DNA from: Anaerolineales bacterium UBA2232 | GTDB lineage: Bacteria > Chloroflexota > Anaerolineae > UBA2200 | Assembly: GCA_002348045.1 (NCBI GenBank) | Contig: DDYO01000219.1 | Span: 1 to 33,879, forward strand | Reading direction: 5' to 3' | DNA length: 33,879 bases | Part shown: positions 1-7,783 of the stretch, piece after piece | Position numbering within the stretch: the first letter of the stretch is position 1 | Layout: each line of letters starts with the position of its first letter | Notes under the pieces: generated by a model | The model's input: only the letters and a program-made list of their open reading frames with translations | Database searches by the model: none | Told to the model about the DNA's origin: nothing | Position numbers and translations under genes: made by a program

Positions 1-1
1 C

Positions 2-922
2 TTGCCTGAAGTCCGGGACGGTTGGGGATGTGAGATTCCGCGCGGCCTTGAAGCTGACAGCGGTCGGCTGTACACCGTAGACGACAATGACAACATTGAT
101 ATCTTTACTCAGCACATCATCGATTTTCGGACCTGGATGAGCGACCGAGGGCAGAGGAACAAACCGCTCATCATAAGCGAGTACGGTGTTCTCATGCCGA
201 GCGAGTATGGCTTCCCGGCGGCGCGGGTAAACGCCTACATGAATGCCACCTTCGACTTTATGCTCGCGGCGCGAGATGAAGCAACGGGCTATCCTGCGGA
301 TGAGAACCGACTGGTACAGCGGTGGGCGTGGTTTAGCTTGAATGACCGCCCGTGGAATCCTGACACGGGAGCTGGTTTTAATGGAGCCCTCTTCGACTAC
401 CGCTACTCGGAGTACCCTGGGGTGCTGACCTCGCACGGCGTCAACTTTAAGGCTTACACTGATGCGCTCCTGCGAACGGATTGCGCCATCCAGGGCAGCG
501 TGGCCTTGCAGGGTCGCCCTTCGCCTCCCAGCATTCAGTGGTCCATCCCGCTCACTGTGACAGTAGCGAGCACTTCTTTTGCGGTGACAACCGACCAGTC
601 CGGCAACTTTACCATATCCGGGCTGATGCCTGGCATCTACAACATCAAGGTGAAGAATGGGCACACCCTGGCCAACATCAGAAGGAATGTCACCATAGTC
701 TCTGGTAACAACAGCGTGCACTTGGGTACCCTCTTGGAGGGTGACGCCGACAACAACAACATCGTCAATATCGTAGACTTTTCCATTCTAAGGAGCGGCT
801 TCAGCCCCGGTTTTGATCCACGAGCTGACTTTAACGACGACGGTGTCGTCAACATCACCGACTTTTCGCTGCTAAGGACCAACTTTTACCGCGTGGGCGA
901 CATCGTTGTCTCGGTGCCGTAG
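2..922 (+). CDS. Secreted glycoside hydrolase, C-terminal part, with dockerin-like tail (5' truncated)
   Basis: The reading frame is open from the window edge, so the true start lies upstream; the TTG at base 2 is only the first in-frame codon. Visible residues 53-65 hold a clan-A glycosidase-like strand ending in I-I-S-E-Y-G, where E60 fits the usual catalytic nucleophile; W108, W110 and the loop after it fit the end of a TIM barrel. Residues about 163-245 look like a carboxypeptidase-regulatory/Cna-B type beta sandwich (G-N-F-T-I-S-G-L-x-P-G-x-Y). Residues 247-295 contain two Ca-binding dockerin type I-like repeats, G-D-A-D-N-N-N-x-V-N and D-F-N-D-D-G-V-V-N, each followed by D-F-S-x-L-R. 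It is therefore probably an extracellular polysaccharide-degrading enzyme. The substrate cannot be told, and no cohesin partner is visible in this window. Confidence 0.75.
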   Translation: MPEVRDGWGCEIPRGLEADSGRLYTVDDNDNIDIFTQHIIDFRTWMSDRGQRNKPLIISEYGVLMPSEYGFPAARVNAYMNATFDFMLAARDEATGYPADENRLVQRWAWFSLNDRPWNPDTGAGFNGALFDYRYSEYPGVLTSHGVNFKAYTDALLRTDCAIQGSVALQGRPSPPSIQWSIPLTVTVASTSFAVTTDQSGNFTISGLMPGIYNIKVKNGHTLANIRRNVTIVSGNNSVHLGTLLEGDADNNNIVNIVDFSILRSGFSPGFDPRADFNDDGVVNITDFSLLRTNFYRVGDIVVSVP

Positions 923-1161
923 TTCATGGGTGGCTGGAACCGCACGGCGGTGTCATTGTCGAAGCTTGCCAGCATCTGAGGCTGCACCTTAGGCATCGCC
1001 TTCGGCTGGTTGCCTTAATCTGAACCTTCGCTGGCACGATGACACCCAGGCCATGTACAATGATACCCTGCGGACGCCTTGAGTCTCGCTATACGCGACG
1101 AGCGACCGTTGCGGCCGCTCCATGTGCTTTAAACGGCGGAGGTACTTCCGCGATGCATCGT

Positions 1162-1189
1162 TTGCTGGAAACCTGGCTGCGTTTAGAAT
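1162..1189 (+). promoter_or_regulatory. Sigma-70-like promoter of the NusG-like gene
   Basis: TTGCTG (1162-1167), a 16-base spacer and TAGAAT (1184-1189). Transcription would start near 1196. That leaves a leader of about 18 bases before the ATG at 1214 and makes the GTG at 1202 an unlikely start. The prediction rests on consensus matching only. Confidence 0.4.
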
Positions 1190-1213
1190 GCAGTATGATA
1201 TGTGAGACCAACA

Positions 1214-1735
1214 ATGCAGAGTAGCCTTTCCCAAACGCCGCCATGGTATGTAATTCACACTAAACCGCACCAGGAATATGCGGTCAGTGACCTGCTGCAA
1301 AGGCGTGGACTGCGGACCTACCTGCCATGCCTGGAGAAGACCGTACATCGCCGTCGCCACCCACAACGTCCGTCGCCGTTCTTCCGCGGCTACCTGTTTG
1401 CTCAAGTGGACTGGAACGAGGTCCCTCTTTCTTCGATAAACTGGGCGCCGGGCGTGAACTCAGTGGTCCGCTATGGCGGGGTGCCCGCTCACGTTGATGA
1501 TACCGTGATTCGCTGGCTCCAGGAGCGGCTGGCTCGCATCGAGGGAAGTGACTATCTCAGAGGCCAACCCTTGCGGCTGGGAGATCGTCTACAGGTCACC
1601 AAGGGACCACTGAAGGGGTTGGAAGTGGTTTTTGACGAGCGTCTGTCGTCCACAGATCGGGCTCGGGTATTCATCGAAGTCCTGGGCCGCCTGACCGCGT
1701 GCCAGGTAGACATTCGTAGCTTGGAGTGGGCGTAG
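1214..1735 (+). CDS. NusG-family transcription antiterminator (RfaH/UpxY-like paralogue)
   Basis: A 173-residue protein that begins, after a short tail, with W-Y-V-I-H-T-K-P-H-Q-E, the first strand of the NusG N-terminal (NGN) domain. It continues with a R-R-G-L-x-T-Y-L-P helix-strand and F-F-R-G-Y-L-F-A, the typical RNA-polymerase-binding core of specialised NusG paralogues. A C-terminal KOW-type barrel follows (G-D-R-L-Q-V-T-K-G-P-L-K-G-L-E). Such paralogues ride on RNA polymerase and suppress termination in long polysaccharide or secondary-metabolite operons. Here no such operon follows: downstream is about 700 bases of gene-free, apparently decayed DNA, so its target lies elsewhere or has been lost. 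The ATG at 1214 was chosen because the predicted promoter leaves almost no leader for the GTG at 1202; no clear ribosome-binding site is visible for either. Confidence 0.85.
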   Translation: MQSSLSQTPPWYVIHTKPHQEYAVSDLLQRRGLRTYLPCLEKTVHRRRHPQRPSPFFRGYLFAQVDWNEVPLSSINWAPGVNSVVRYGGVPAHVDDTVIRWLQERLARIEGSDYLRGQPLRLGDRLQVTKGPLKGLEVVFDERLSSTDRARVFIEVLGRLTACQVDIRSLEWA

Positions 1736-2152
1736 GCCACTGATTGCCAGTTGTGAACCTGTCACATTCATTGGCCCTGGGCAGCGCCGAGACCGAGCAG
1801 TGTTAGGCAGGTACGCCTCCTATTAGGCACACGAGCGCGGGTTCCGACCAAGTATCTTAACGCGCCGAAAAGAGTTGCAGACCCAACAAACCCAATTCTG
1901 CCAGACGTGAGTCGATAAGGGTTTGACTTCCCCCTGCTGTATCTCATCAGAACGTGCGGCAGTGGCGCTGTCACAAGTCCACCATCGCACAGGACACCCT
2001 TTGGACGTTGACAGACCGCCTGGCCCTGGTCATATCGTGAGCTTTGGCCCTTGGCTGTATGGTTCTGACAGACTTTGGCCAAGTAGCCCGATGCAGCAAT
2101 AGGCACACCAACGCCCCCAATCGTTTGCTTTCGTAAACAGACGTTGCCTTAA
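1736..2152. other. Gene-free stretch, nothing recognised
   Basis: About 420 bases with no reading frame that has both a plausible start signal and a recognisable protein. A 112-codon minus-strand frame (1768-2106, GTG start) is present, but it has no ribosome-binding site and no known motif. Together with the broken reading frames that follow, this looks like degraded DNA rather than a regulatory region. Confidence 0.5.
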
Positions 2153-2467
2153 TCTATCCCGTCACGCAAGAGCAGAGCTGGCAGGAACGTCGATGAAAAC
2201 CAGCGCTACCTGGCCCTGGCTGTGGACGCAGCTCAGTAGGCTGGGTAGAATGTATGGTGAATCAGGTAGGCTTGGATCGGGCCCTAATGGGCGCGTGATT
2301 CCGTCGGTCACATTGATGGAAGCAACACTACCATACTTGAAGGCGCGGTCGAAAGCTTCTCACAACTCCTGAGTGGAGGCGCTAATTCGATAATGGCTGA
2401 TCTGGCCACCGAGATCTTGAATTCGCGAGAGACAGCAAGCTTTGCCTGGCGTGAGATGTCTCAATGA
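2153..2467 (+). pseudogene. Remnant of an unidentified gene upstream of the MFS transporter
   Basis: Two protein-like pieces lie in the same frame, separated by several stop codons. Codons 2153-2239 encode a piece ending D-E-N-Q-R-Y-L-A-L-A-V-D-A-A-Q. Codons 2288-2467 encode 59 residues containing G-S-N-T-T-I-L-E-G-A-V-E-S-F-S-Q-L-L and ending W-R-E-M-S-Q. The second piece has no start codon near its beginning, and its TGA (2465-2467) overlaps the ATG of the transporter (ATGA). That is the usual arrangement of translationally coupled genes and argues that this piece was once the 3' end of a real gene. I do not recognise the family. Confidence 0.45.
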
Positions 2468-3726
2468 CGGCACTGCGAACTCGCATGCTGACCCAATATG
2501 GGCGAAGTACTCTCCTGATCAGCATTGCTGAAGGGCTCTTGGCGGCGGCCTTCATGGGGATTGAGCCGCTGCTCATCGTGTTGTATGTCCTGCGCCTGGG
2601 TTATGGTCCCGAGTTTGTGGGCATTCTTTCAGCCTCTGGGGCGCTTACCTTTAGCCTCTTCAGCCTGGTGGGGGCTGCCCTGGGGCGTAGATTTGGCGTG
2701 CGTACGATGATGATTGCAGGCGCAGCAACCAACGTCCTGGGCATGTCACTGATTCCCTTTACGGAGGCCGTGCCAGCAACGGCCCAGTCCTGGTGGCTGC
2801 TTCTAGGCCGGATCCTGTCCGGGGCTGGCTGGTCCATGCTGATGGTCAATGAGGTTCCAGCGTTGGCGAGCTATGCCACGGCGGCTAACCGCCCGCGCGC
2901 CTATGCGCTTCGGCAGAGCACTTCTGGCCTGGGCGCGCTTCTGGGAACACTGGGTGGCTCGATATTGCCATCTGTCTTTTCGCAACTGCTGGGCCGGACC
3001 ACTGACGACCCTGCACCGTACCGTTACGGCCTCTCAACCTGCATTCTGATAGGGATTGTCGGGCTCATCCCTCTCACTCGGCTTGGACGGCCGGAGAGGA
3101 CCAAGGCGGAGGCGCTCTCCCGGAGTGCGTTAGAGACGCCCCCTCAAAGCGCAAGCAGGCCCGCTCTGCCAGCTCTCGCGGGATTGATGCTTTGCGCTTT
3201 TCTTAGCCATGCTGCACTAGCCAGCGGCAAGGTCTTTTACTCGGCATACATGGACCAGGGCCTTGGGCTAGCCACCTCGCTCATTGGCTTCATTACCAGC
3301 GCTGGCATGCTCCTGGCAATTGTGGGAGCGCTGAGCGGTGCTCGCATCGCGGCTGACCGCAGCAGCGGGGGTGTGATGCTCCTCGCTTCCCTGGGCTTGT
3401 CGTGCAGTCTGCTTCTGCTGGCAAGTGGCCACTGGTTGCCTGCATCACTGGGTGTGATCGGAATCGCGGCACTGCCCGCAATCTGGATGCCAGCCTATCA
3501 GACATTGCAGATGGAGATCACCCCGGCGTCCGGGCGTATGTTTGTAGCGGGACTGTGTTCGATGGCCATGAGCCTGGGCTTTGGGACGATCAGCTTGGGT
3601 GGAGGGTACGTCGTGTCCGCCGCTGGCTACCCTTGGCTCTTCGTTGTGGGTGGCTCTGCGGCGTTGCTAAGCGTGGCGCTGATGTGGGGCTTGCTGCGCC
3701 TTCGCACCTTTGTTACCTTGGACTAG
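2464..3726 (+). CDS. Major facilitator superfamily transporter
   Basis: A 420-residue, very hydrophobic protein with about 12 predicted membrane spans in two bundles. The N-terminal half has G-R-R-F-G-V-R in the loop after span 2-3, matching the MFS motif A position. The halves are separated by a charged cytoplasmic loop around residues 205-235 (R-P-E-R-T-K-A-E-A-L). The length is normal for the superfamily. The substrate cannot be inferred: there is no enzyme or pathway next to it. The ATG overlaps the stop of a broken upstream frame (ATGA), and no separate promoter is obvious, so expression may once have depended on the lost upstream gene. The stop is followed by a short gap and the convergent ychF gene. 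Confidence 0.8.
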   Translation: MTALRTRMLTQYGRSTLLISIAEGLLAAAFMGIEPLLIVLYVLRLGYGPEFVGILSASGALTFSLFSLVGAALGRRFGVRTMMIAGAATNVLGMSLIPFTEAVPATAQSWWLLLGRILSGAGWSMLMVNEVPALASYATAANRPRAYALRQSTSGLGALLGTLGGSILPSVFSQLLGRTTDDPAPYRYGLSTCILIGIVGLIPLTRLGRPERTKAEALSRSALETPPQSASRPALPALAGLMLCAFLSHAALASGKVFYSAYMDQGLGLATSLIGFITSAGMLLAIVGALSGARIAADRSSGGVMLLASLGLSCSLLLLASGHWLPASLGVIGIAALPAIWMPAYQTLQMEITPASGRMFVAGLCSMAMSLGFGTISLGGGYVVSAAGYPWLFVVGGSAALLSVALMWGLLRLRTFVTLD

Positions 3727-3816
3727 GGCATGCAATGAGACGCTGTGAGCACCATGGAGCCAGGACCGAGGGAGATTGTCGTGCCCTGCGATTGAGGGGC
3801 GGCCAATAGGCTTTGC

Positions 3817-4899
3817 TCATACGTTAAAGCGGATCTCCAAGATGTCCCCGTCGTTTACGACATAGTCACGACCCTCGAGGCGCAACAACCCACGTTGCCT
3901 GGCTACGCTCAACGAGCCAGCTTGCACCAGGTCGTCGTAGCCGATGACTTCCGCTCGAATGAAGCCGCGGGCGAGGTCGGTGTGAATGGCGCCGGCGGCA
4001 TCCACCGCGGTGCCCCCACGCTGCATGGTCCAGGCACGTACCTCGTCTGGGCCTACAGTGAAGAAAGACTGCAGCCCGAGGAGGTCGTAAGATAGGCGGA
4101 TCAAACGCCGCAGGCTGGGCTCTGTGATTCCGTACTCGCTGAGGAACAGCCCGGCGGAGGCCTCATCCATCTGCGCGATCTCGCGCTCAATGCTGCCGCG
4201 CAACGCGATGAGTGCTGAGCGGCGGTGCGAATAGGGTATGACGGTAGTAGCATCGAGCGGTCCGTCGTCGCCTACGTTGAGGACGACGAGGACTGGCTTG
4301 AGGCTCAGAAAGCCAAAGCCGCGCAAGCTCTGCTGTTCCGCCTCAGTCAGGTCGAGATCCCGCAAGGGAGTCTCAACCTCGAGGGCGTTCTTCAGACGCA
4401 GTAGCAGTTTTTGTTCAGCTCGAGCCACGTCGGCCCCGGGGCCTGAGCGCTTGAGGTCGTTCTCGAGTCGCTCCAAGCGGCGTTCGACCACACCAAGGTC
4501 CGCAAGAAGAAGCTCGGCGTCCAGATCGCGCAGGTCGCGGGCCGCATCCACGCTCCCGTGAATGTGTGGAATGGTATCGTCACGAAAGGCGCGTACTACG
4601 TGCAGCAGAGCATCGTTGACGGTAATCGCGCTGAGGAGGGCGCCGCTAAAGCCACCGGCCCGGTTCACGCCTGAATCAAGGCCGGCAATGTCTGTGTACT
4701 GCACCTGGGCGCGGGTGATCTTGCGCGGCTGAAACATGGCTGCCAGGCGGTCTACGCGTGGGTCGGGAACGTCAACCACGGCCGTGCGGGTCTCGAACTT
4801 GCCGGTTGAGAATGGCTGTGTTTGCACGGTCTCCCTGGTTAGCGCGCTGAATATGGTGGTTTTGGTGCTGTTCGGCAAGCCGATGATACCAATCTGCAT
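3817..4899 (-). CDS. ychF: YchF/Obg-family P-loop NTPase with TGS domain
   Basis: A 360-residue protein of standard YchF length. The P-loop is G-L-P-N-S-T-K-T-T (residues 7-15) and switch II is Y-T-D-I-A-G-L. A coiled-coil helical domain follows (about 120-190, rich in R, E and L), then the G4 region P-V-L-V-V-L-N-V and a C-terminal TGS domain with F-F-T-V-G-P-D-E-V-R-A-W-T, I-H-T-D-L-A-R-G-F-I-R-A-E-V-I and Y-V-V-N-D-G-D-I-L-E-I-R-F-N-V. YchF proteins bind ATP in preference to GTP and associate with ribosomes. The G4 motif reads N-V-G-D instead of the usual N-x-x-E, so nucleotide preference may differ. The ATG at 4899 was chosen over an upstream in-frame codon because GGAGG precedes it by about 10 bases and the protein then begins M-Q-I-G-I-I-G. 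Confidence 0.88.
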   Translation of the reverse strand: MQIGIIGLPNSTKTTIFSALTRETVQTQPFSTGKFETRTAVVDVPDPRVDRLAAMFQPRKITRAQVQYTDIAGLDSGVNRAGGFSGALLSAITVNDALLHVVRAFRDDTIPHIHGSVDAARDLRDLDAELLLADLGVVERRLERLENDLKRSGPGADVARAEQKLLLRLKNALEVETPLRDLDLTEAEQQSLRGFGFLSLKPVLVVLNVGDDGPLDATTVIPYSHRRSALIALRGSIEREIAQMDEASAGLFLSEYGITEPSLRRLIRLSYDLLGLQSFFTVGPDEVRAWTMQRGGTAVDAAGAIHTDLARGFIRAEVIGYDDLVQAGSLSVARQRGLLRLEGRDYVVNDGDILEIRFNV

Positions 4900-4932
4900 G
4901 CGAGCTGAACCTCCAGATCTAGGCACAATAAA

Positions 4933-4951
4933 CGGCGGCCGCAGGCCGCCG
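4933..4951 (-). other. Hairpin at the 5' end of the predicted ychF mRNA
   Basis: A perfect 8-base inverted repeat, CGGCGGCC / GGCCGCCG, with a 3-base loop (GCA on the plus strand). It begins about seven bases after the predicted ychF transcription start and has no following U-tract, so it is more likely an mRNA-stabilising 5' hairpin than a terminator. Confidence 0.4.
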
Positions 4952-4964
4952 CACTAGGACTAAC

Positions 4965-4992
4965 AGTATAGGCCAATGCGCACGTGGGTCAA
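4965..4992 (-). promoter_or_regulatory. Sigma-70-like promoter of ychF
   Basis: On the minus strand, TTGACC (4992-4987), a 16-base spacer and TATACT (4970-4965), each five of six to consensus. The start of transcription would be near 4958, giving a leader of about 60 bases. Confidence 0.6.
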
Positions 4993-5219
4993 ATCAGCGC
5001 ATGTGTGTGATCGGTCTCCCTGACTGCACAACTGGAGAGTACCAGGCACAGCGTTGGTATCCAATGCCAATCAGGGGTTATGCTGGTCCGCGCCGTTACG
5101 GTTTTGGCGGACTGCCGTTTGGTTGCGTATCCCAGAACTGGGGAGATGCTGTCAGCCCCAGCCAGTCATTTCAGACCGTTGGTCGTAGGCCCAAACCTCC
5201 AGTCAGAGCCCCTGTGTTG

Positions 5220-5248
5220 TTGACCAAGGCGGGGATCAGTGCTATCTT
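5220..5248 (+). promoter_or_regulatory. Sigma-70-like promoter of the CapA-like gene
   Basis: TTGACC (5220-5225), a 17-base spacer and TATCTT (5243-5248). Transcription would begin near 5255, about 80 bases before the ATG at 5334. This supports that ATG over the longer open frame beginning at 5001. The rest of the divergent gap (4993-5219) shows nothing else. Confidence 0.55.
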
Positions 5249-5333
5249 GTCTAGTCAGCCGGGCAATGGTGAGCCACTGGAATTCTTGGTGCTGGATTGC
5301 AGGTCTAGTTGGTTCTCACGTGAGGAGAAAACG

Positions 5334-7043
5334 ATGATGCGGGTAATAGCGGTTGTCCTACTTGTGTGCACGCTGCTGTCAGGCTGTGTCTCTGCGGTGC
5401 CGACGCCGTCTCCGACGCCCGCGCCCCTCAGCCAGCCATCGGCTACTTCTCCCCCCGCCCCGCCAACGCTTTCGTCCCTCAGTCAGCCTAGTGCCACCGT
5501 ACCCCCAGCGCCGACGTCAACACCCGCTCCGCTTCGCGCCTGGATTGATCCTCGGGTCCCGCGAATTGTACGGGATAAGGTCACGGATTCCCTGGCCGTG
5601 ATGGAAACCGTCCATACTGATGCCGAGGCCGACGCGGACCTGCGGATTGGCCTGGACCTCGAGGTGCCGCTGGCGCAATGGGCCTTTGTGCTGGCTGCGC
5701 CCTTTCCCACCGTTGCTGACGAGGTGAGCTGGTCGGAGTTGCGCCGGTTGTGGGTGGGCGAGGCTGGTGCGCTGACGGCCATCTCGGGGGATGCCGAGCC
5801 ACCGACCCTGTTTATAACGGCGGACACGCTGGCAGTGCTGCAGGCCCTGCTGGGCCCCTTCTCCACACAGTCGCCGATCTCGGTGGTGGAGGCCGGTGAG
5901 CTGCTGGATCGAGCATGGGAGGCGCGCCCCCACGCCCTCGCCATTTTACCGTTTGACCAGCTTCAACCTCGCTGGAAGGTGTTGAAACTGGACGGGGTCA
6001 GCGTGCTGGACAGGCCTCTGGACATCGCGACGTACCCTTTAACCGTTTCTATCGGCGCTGAAGGAAAAGCGGCAGAGGAACTTGCCGCGGCAATGAACGC
6101 GCCCGACGGCCTCCTTACAAACCGGACAGAGGGCCAAATGGTAACCTTGGTTATGACGGGCGTCACCGCGCTGGTGCGAGGAACGGCCTACCGCATGGAG
6201 CAGCGAGGGGTGCTGTATCCGGCGGAGCACATCGCCACGGTCCTGCAGGAAGCTGACGTGCTGCACATCAGCAACGAGGTTCCATTTGCCAAGAGCTGCC
6301 CACCGGCGGATCCAAAGAGCCAGTCCCTGGTGTTTTGCACCAATCCTACGTTTATCGAGCTGCTGGAGTTTGTGGGTACGGATGTGGTGGAGCTCACCGG
6401 CAATCACGCCATGGACTATGGCCCCCAGCCCATGCTGGACACAGTGGAGATGTACCGTGATAGGGGCTGGGTCTACTTTGGGGGAGGCGAAGACCTGGAA
6501 GATTCCCTGCGCCCGGCCATCGTTGAGAAAGATGGCACAAGGCTCGGGTTTATCGGATGCAATCCGGTGGGTCCGGCATTTGGCTGGGCCACCGAAGACA
6601 GCCCGGGTTACGCCCCATGCGAGCCGGATTACCTGGCGGGTCGGGTCGCTGAGCTAAAGCAGCAGGTGGATGTCACCATAGCCACCATGCAGTATTGGGA
6701 GTTCTACCAGTACGAACCCACCTGGAAACAACAGCAGGACTTTCGCGGCTTTGTGGACGCCGGCGCTGCCATCGTCAGCGGCAGTCAGGCCCATCACCCC
6801 CAGGCCATAGAATTCTACCGGGACGGTTTTATCCACTACGGCCTGGGCAACTTGTTCTTTGACCAGATGTACTCGCTCGGCACGCGGCAGATATTCGTTG
6901 ACCGGCATGTGATCTATGAGGGACGGCACATCTCCACGGAGCTCCTAACCTATATGCTGGAGGACTATTGCCAGCCGCGGCCGATGACCCTGGAAGAGCG
7001 GCGGACGCTGTTAAGGTCAGTGTTCGAGGCCAGTGGGTGGTAG
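5334..7043 (+). CDS. CapA-like metallophosphatase-fold lipoprotein with N-terminal binding-protein-like region
   Basis: A 569-residue protein. Residues 1-18 are a lipoprotein signal ending L-L-S-G-C, with C18 as the lipidated residue, followed by a long P/S/T-rich linker (to about 60). Residues about 65-260 look like a substrate-binding-protein fragment (R-I-G-L-D-L, W-S-E-L-R-R-L-W-V-G), often seen fused to CapA in Chloroflexota-type genomes. Residues about 270-540 are the CapA domain: N-E-V-P-F, G-N-H-A-M-D-Y-G (around 356), G-S-Q-A-H-H-P-Q (around 483) and G-L-G-N-L-F-F-D-Q (around 503). CapA-family proteins act in export or anchoring of poly-gamma-glutamate-like polymers, but no capB or capC is nearby, so that role is not shown. 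The start was chosen from GAGGAGA just upstream and the signal peptide. A diverged copy of its tail occurs at 10135. Confidence 0.82.
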   Translation: MMRVIAVVLLVCTLLSGCVSAVPTPSPTPAPLSQPSATSPPAPPTLSSLSQPSATVPPAPTSTPAPLRAWIDPRVPRIVRDKVTDSLAVMETVHTDAEADADLRIGLDLEVPLAQWAFVLAAPFPTVADEVSWSELRRLWVGEAGALTAISGDAEPPTLFITADTLAVLQALLGPFSTQSPISVVEAGELLDRAWEARPHALAILPFDQLQPRWKVLKLDGVSVLDRPLDIATYPLTVSIGAEGKAAEELAAAMNAPDGLLTNRTEGQMVTLVMTGVTALVRGTAYRMEQRGVLYPAEHIATVLQEADVLHISNEVPFAKSCPPADPKSQSLVFCTNPTFIELLEFVGTDVVELTGNHAMDYGPQPMLDTVEMYRDRGWVYFGGGEDLEDSLRPAIVEKDGTRLGFIGCNPVGPAFGWATEDSPGYAPCEPDYLAGRVAELKQQVDVTIATMQYWEFYQYEPTWKQQQDFRGFVDAGAAIVSGSQAHHPQAIEFYRDGFIHYGLGNLFFDQMYSLGTRQIFVDRHVIYEGRHISTELLTYMLEDYCQPRPMTLEERRTLLRSVFEASGW

Positions 7044-7087
7044 CCAAGCTAAGTAGGCATACCTCGTCCACCTATGTGAGCACCCTT

Positions 7088-7107
7088 ACCACGTCTGGCG
7101 ACGTGGT
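7088..7107 (+). terminator. Hairpin downstream of the CapA-like gene
   Basis: A perfect 8-base stem, ACCACGTC / GACGTGGT, with loop TGGC, 45 bases after the stop codon. There is no U-tract, so the terminator function is inferred from position only. Confidence 0.35.
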
Positions 7108-7176
7108 AGCCGCCTGTCATTCGGAAGTGAACCCTGCCATTCGCCGGTGCCTTCGTTTTAGCGGACGCTCCTGCTC

Positions 7177-7212
7177 CTTCTCGGCTGATGGCGCCCTTCC
7201 TCAGCCGAGGAG
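7177..7212 (+). terminator. Second hairpin downstream of the CapA-like gene
   Basis: A 12-base stem (core CTCGGCTGA / TCAGCCGAG, one G-T pair outside it) around a 12-base loop. No U-tract follows. With the preceding hairpin it makes a tandem structure that may end capA transcription or stabilise its 3' end. Confidence 0.35.
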
Positions 7213-7783
7213 TGTGGAACAAGCTCGTGCGTGACTCAGCCGCCGCGGTCAGGGGCTCACAGAAGCGGTGCTGACCCCGCGATGTTTCCCGCTGACAACT
7301 GGAGGGAGAGTGCGGAACAAGACCGACACAACCCAAGTTGTAGTGGGATCCAGGGCCTTTGGGCACCTACGGGTAGTGCCCTGGTCCAGTTTCCAGACGC
7401 TGTCATTTGGAGGCGCATTTTACTTAGCTGGATCGGCAGGGTTACGGCGGAGCATCCCGAAGGCGCCAGAGCCATTCCGTTACGTCAGTCTTCCGGTTCC
7501 TACGGCATTCGGCGTATTGCCCGCAACGTCGCTGATCGTCTTGTCGCGGACCTTGGGCCGTCGGTTGGCGCTGGGAATGCCAGACAGCTCGCTGCTCAGA
7601 TCCAGCCCAAAACGTCGGCGCCCCGCTGCCGGCTTGACCGTATCACCACCTGGGTTGGGACACGTGAGGATGGCGACGACAAGGCACACTCATGCACTGC
7701 ACGTGGCTGAACTGCCAGTTGCCCTAGAGTTCGTAGGTTGCGTGCACCAGTTCGCGAAGAATCGAGGCTGAGGAGGGATATCT
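7213..7783 (+). other. Gene-free stretch before the candidate defence gene
   Basis: Several overlapping frames of 60-160 codons run through this stretch in different phases on both strands, but none has a ribosome-binding site with a recognisable protein. No clear promoter boxes were found for the gene at 7784. The stretch may be degraded or foreign DNA that arrived with that gene. Confidence 0.45.

Noticed and set aside
1768..2106. Minus-strand open frame of 112 codons in a gene-free gap
   Set aside because: GTG start without a ribosome-binding site, Arg/Cys-rich composition and no recognisable motif; more likely chance.
5001..5333. N-terminal extension of the CapA-like protein
   Set aside because: The lipoprotein signal, ribosome-binding site and predicted promoter all place the start at 5334.
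7231..7771. Two overlapping plus-strand frames of about 160 codons before the candidate defence gene
   Set aside because: They overlap each other in different frames, have no Shine-Dalgarno site and resemble no protein.
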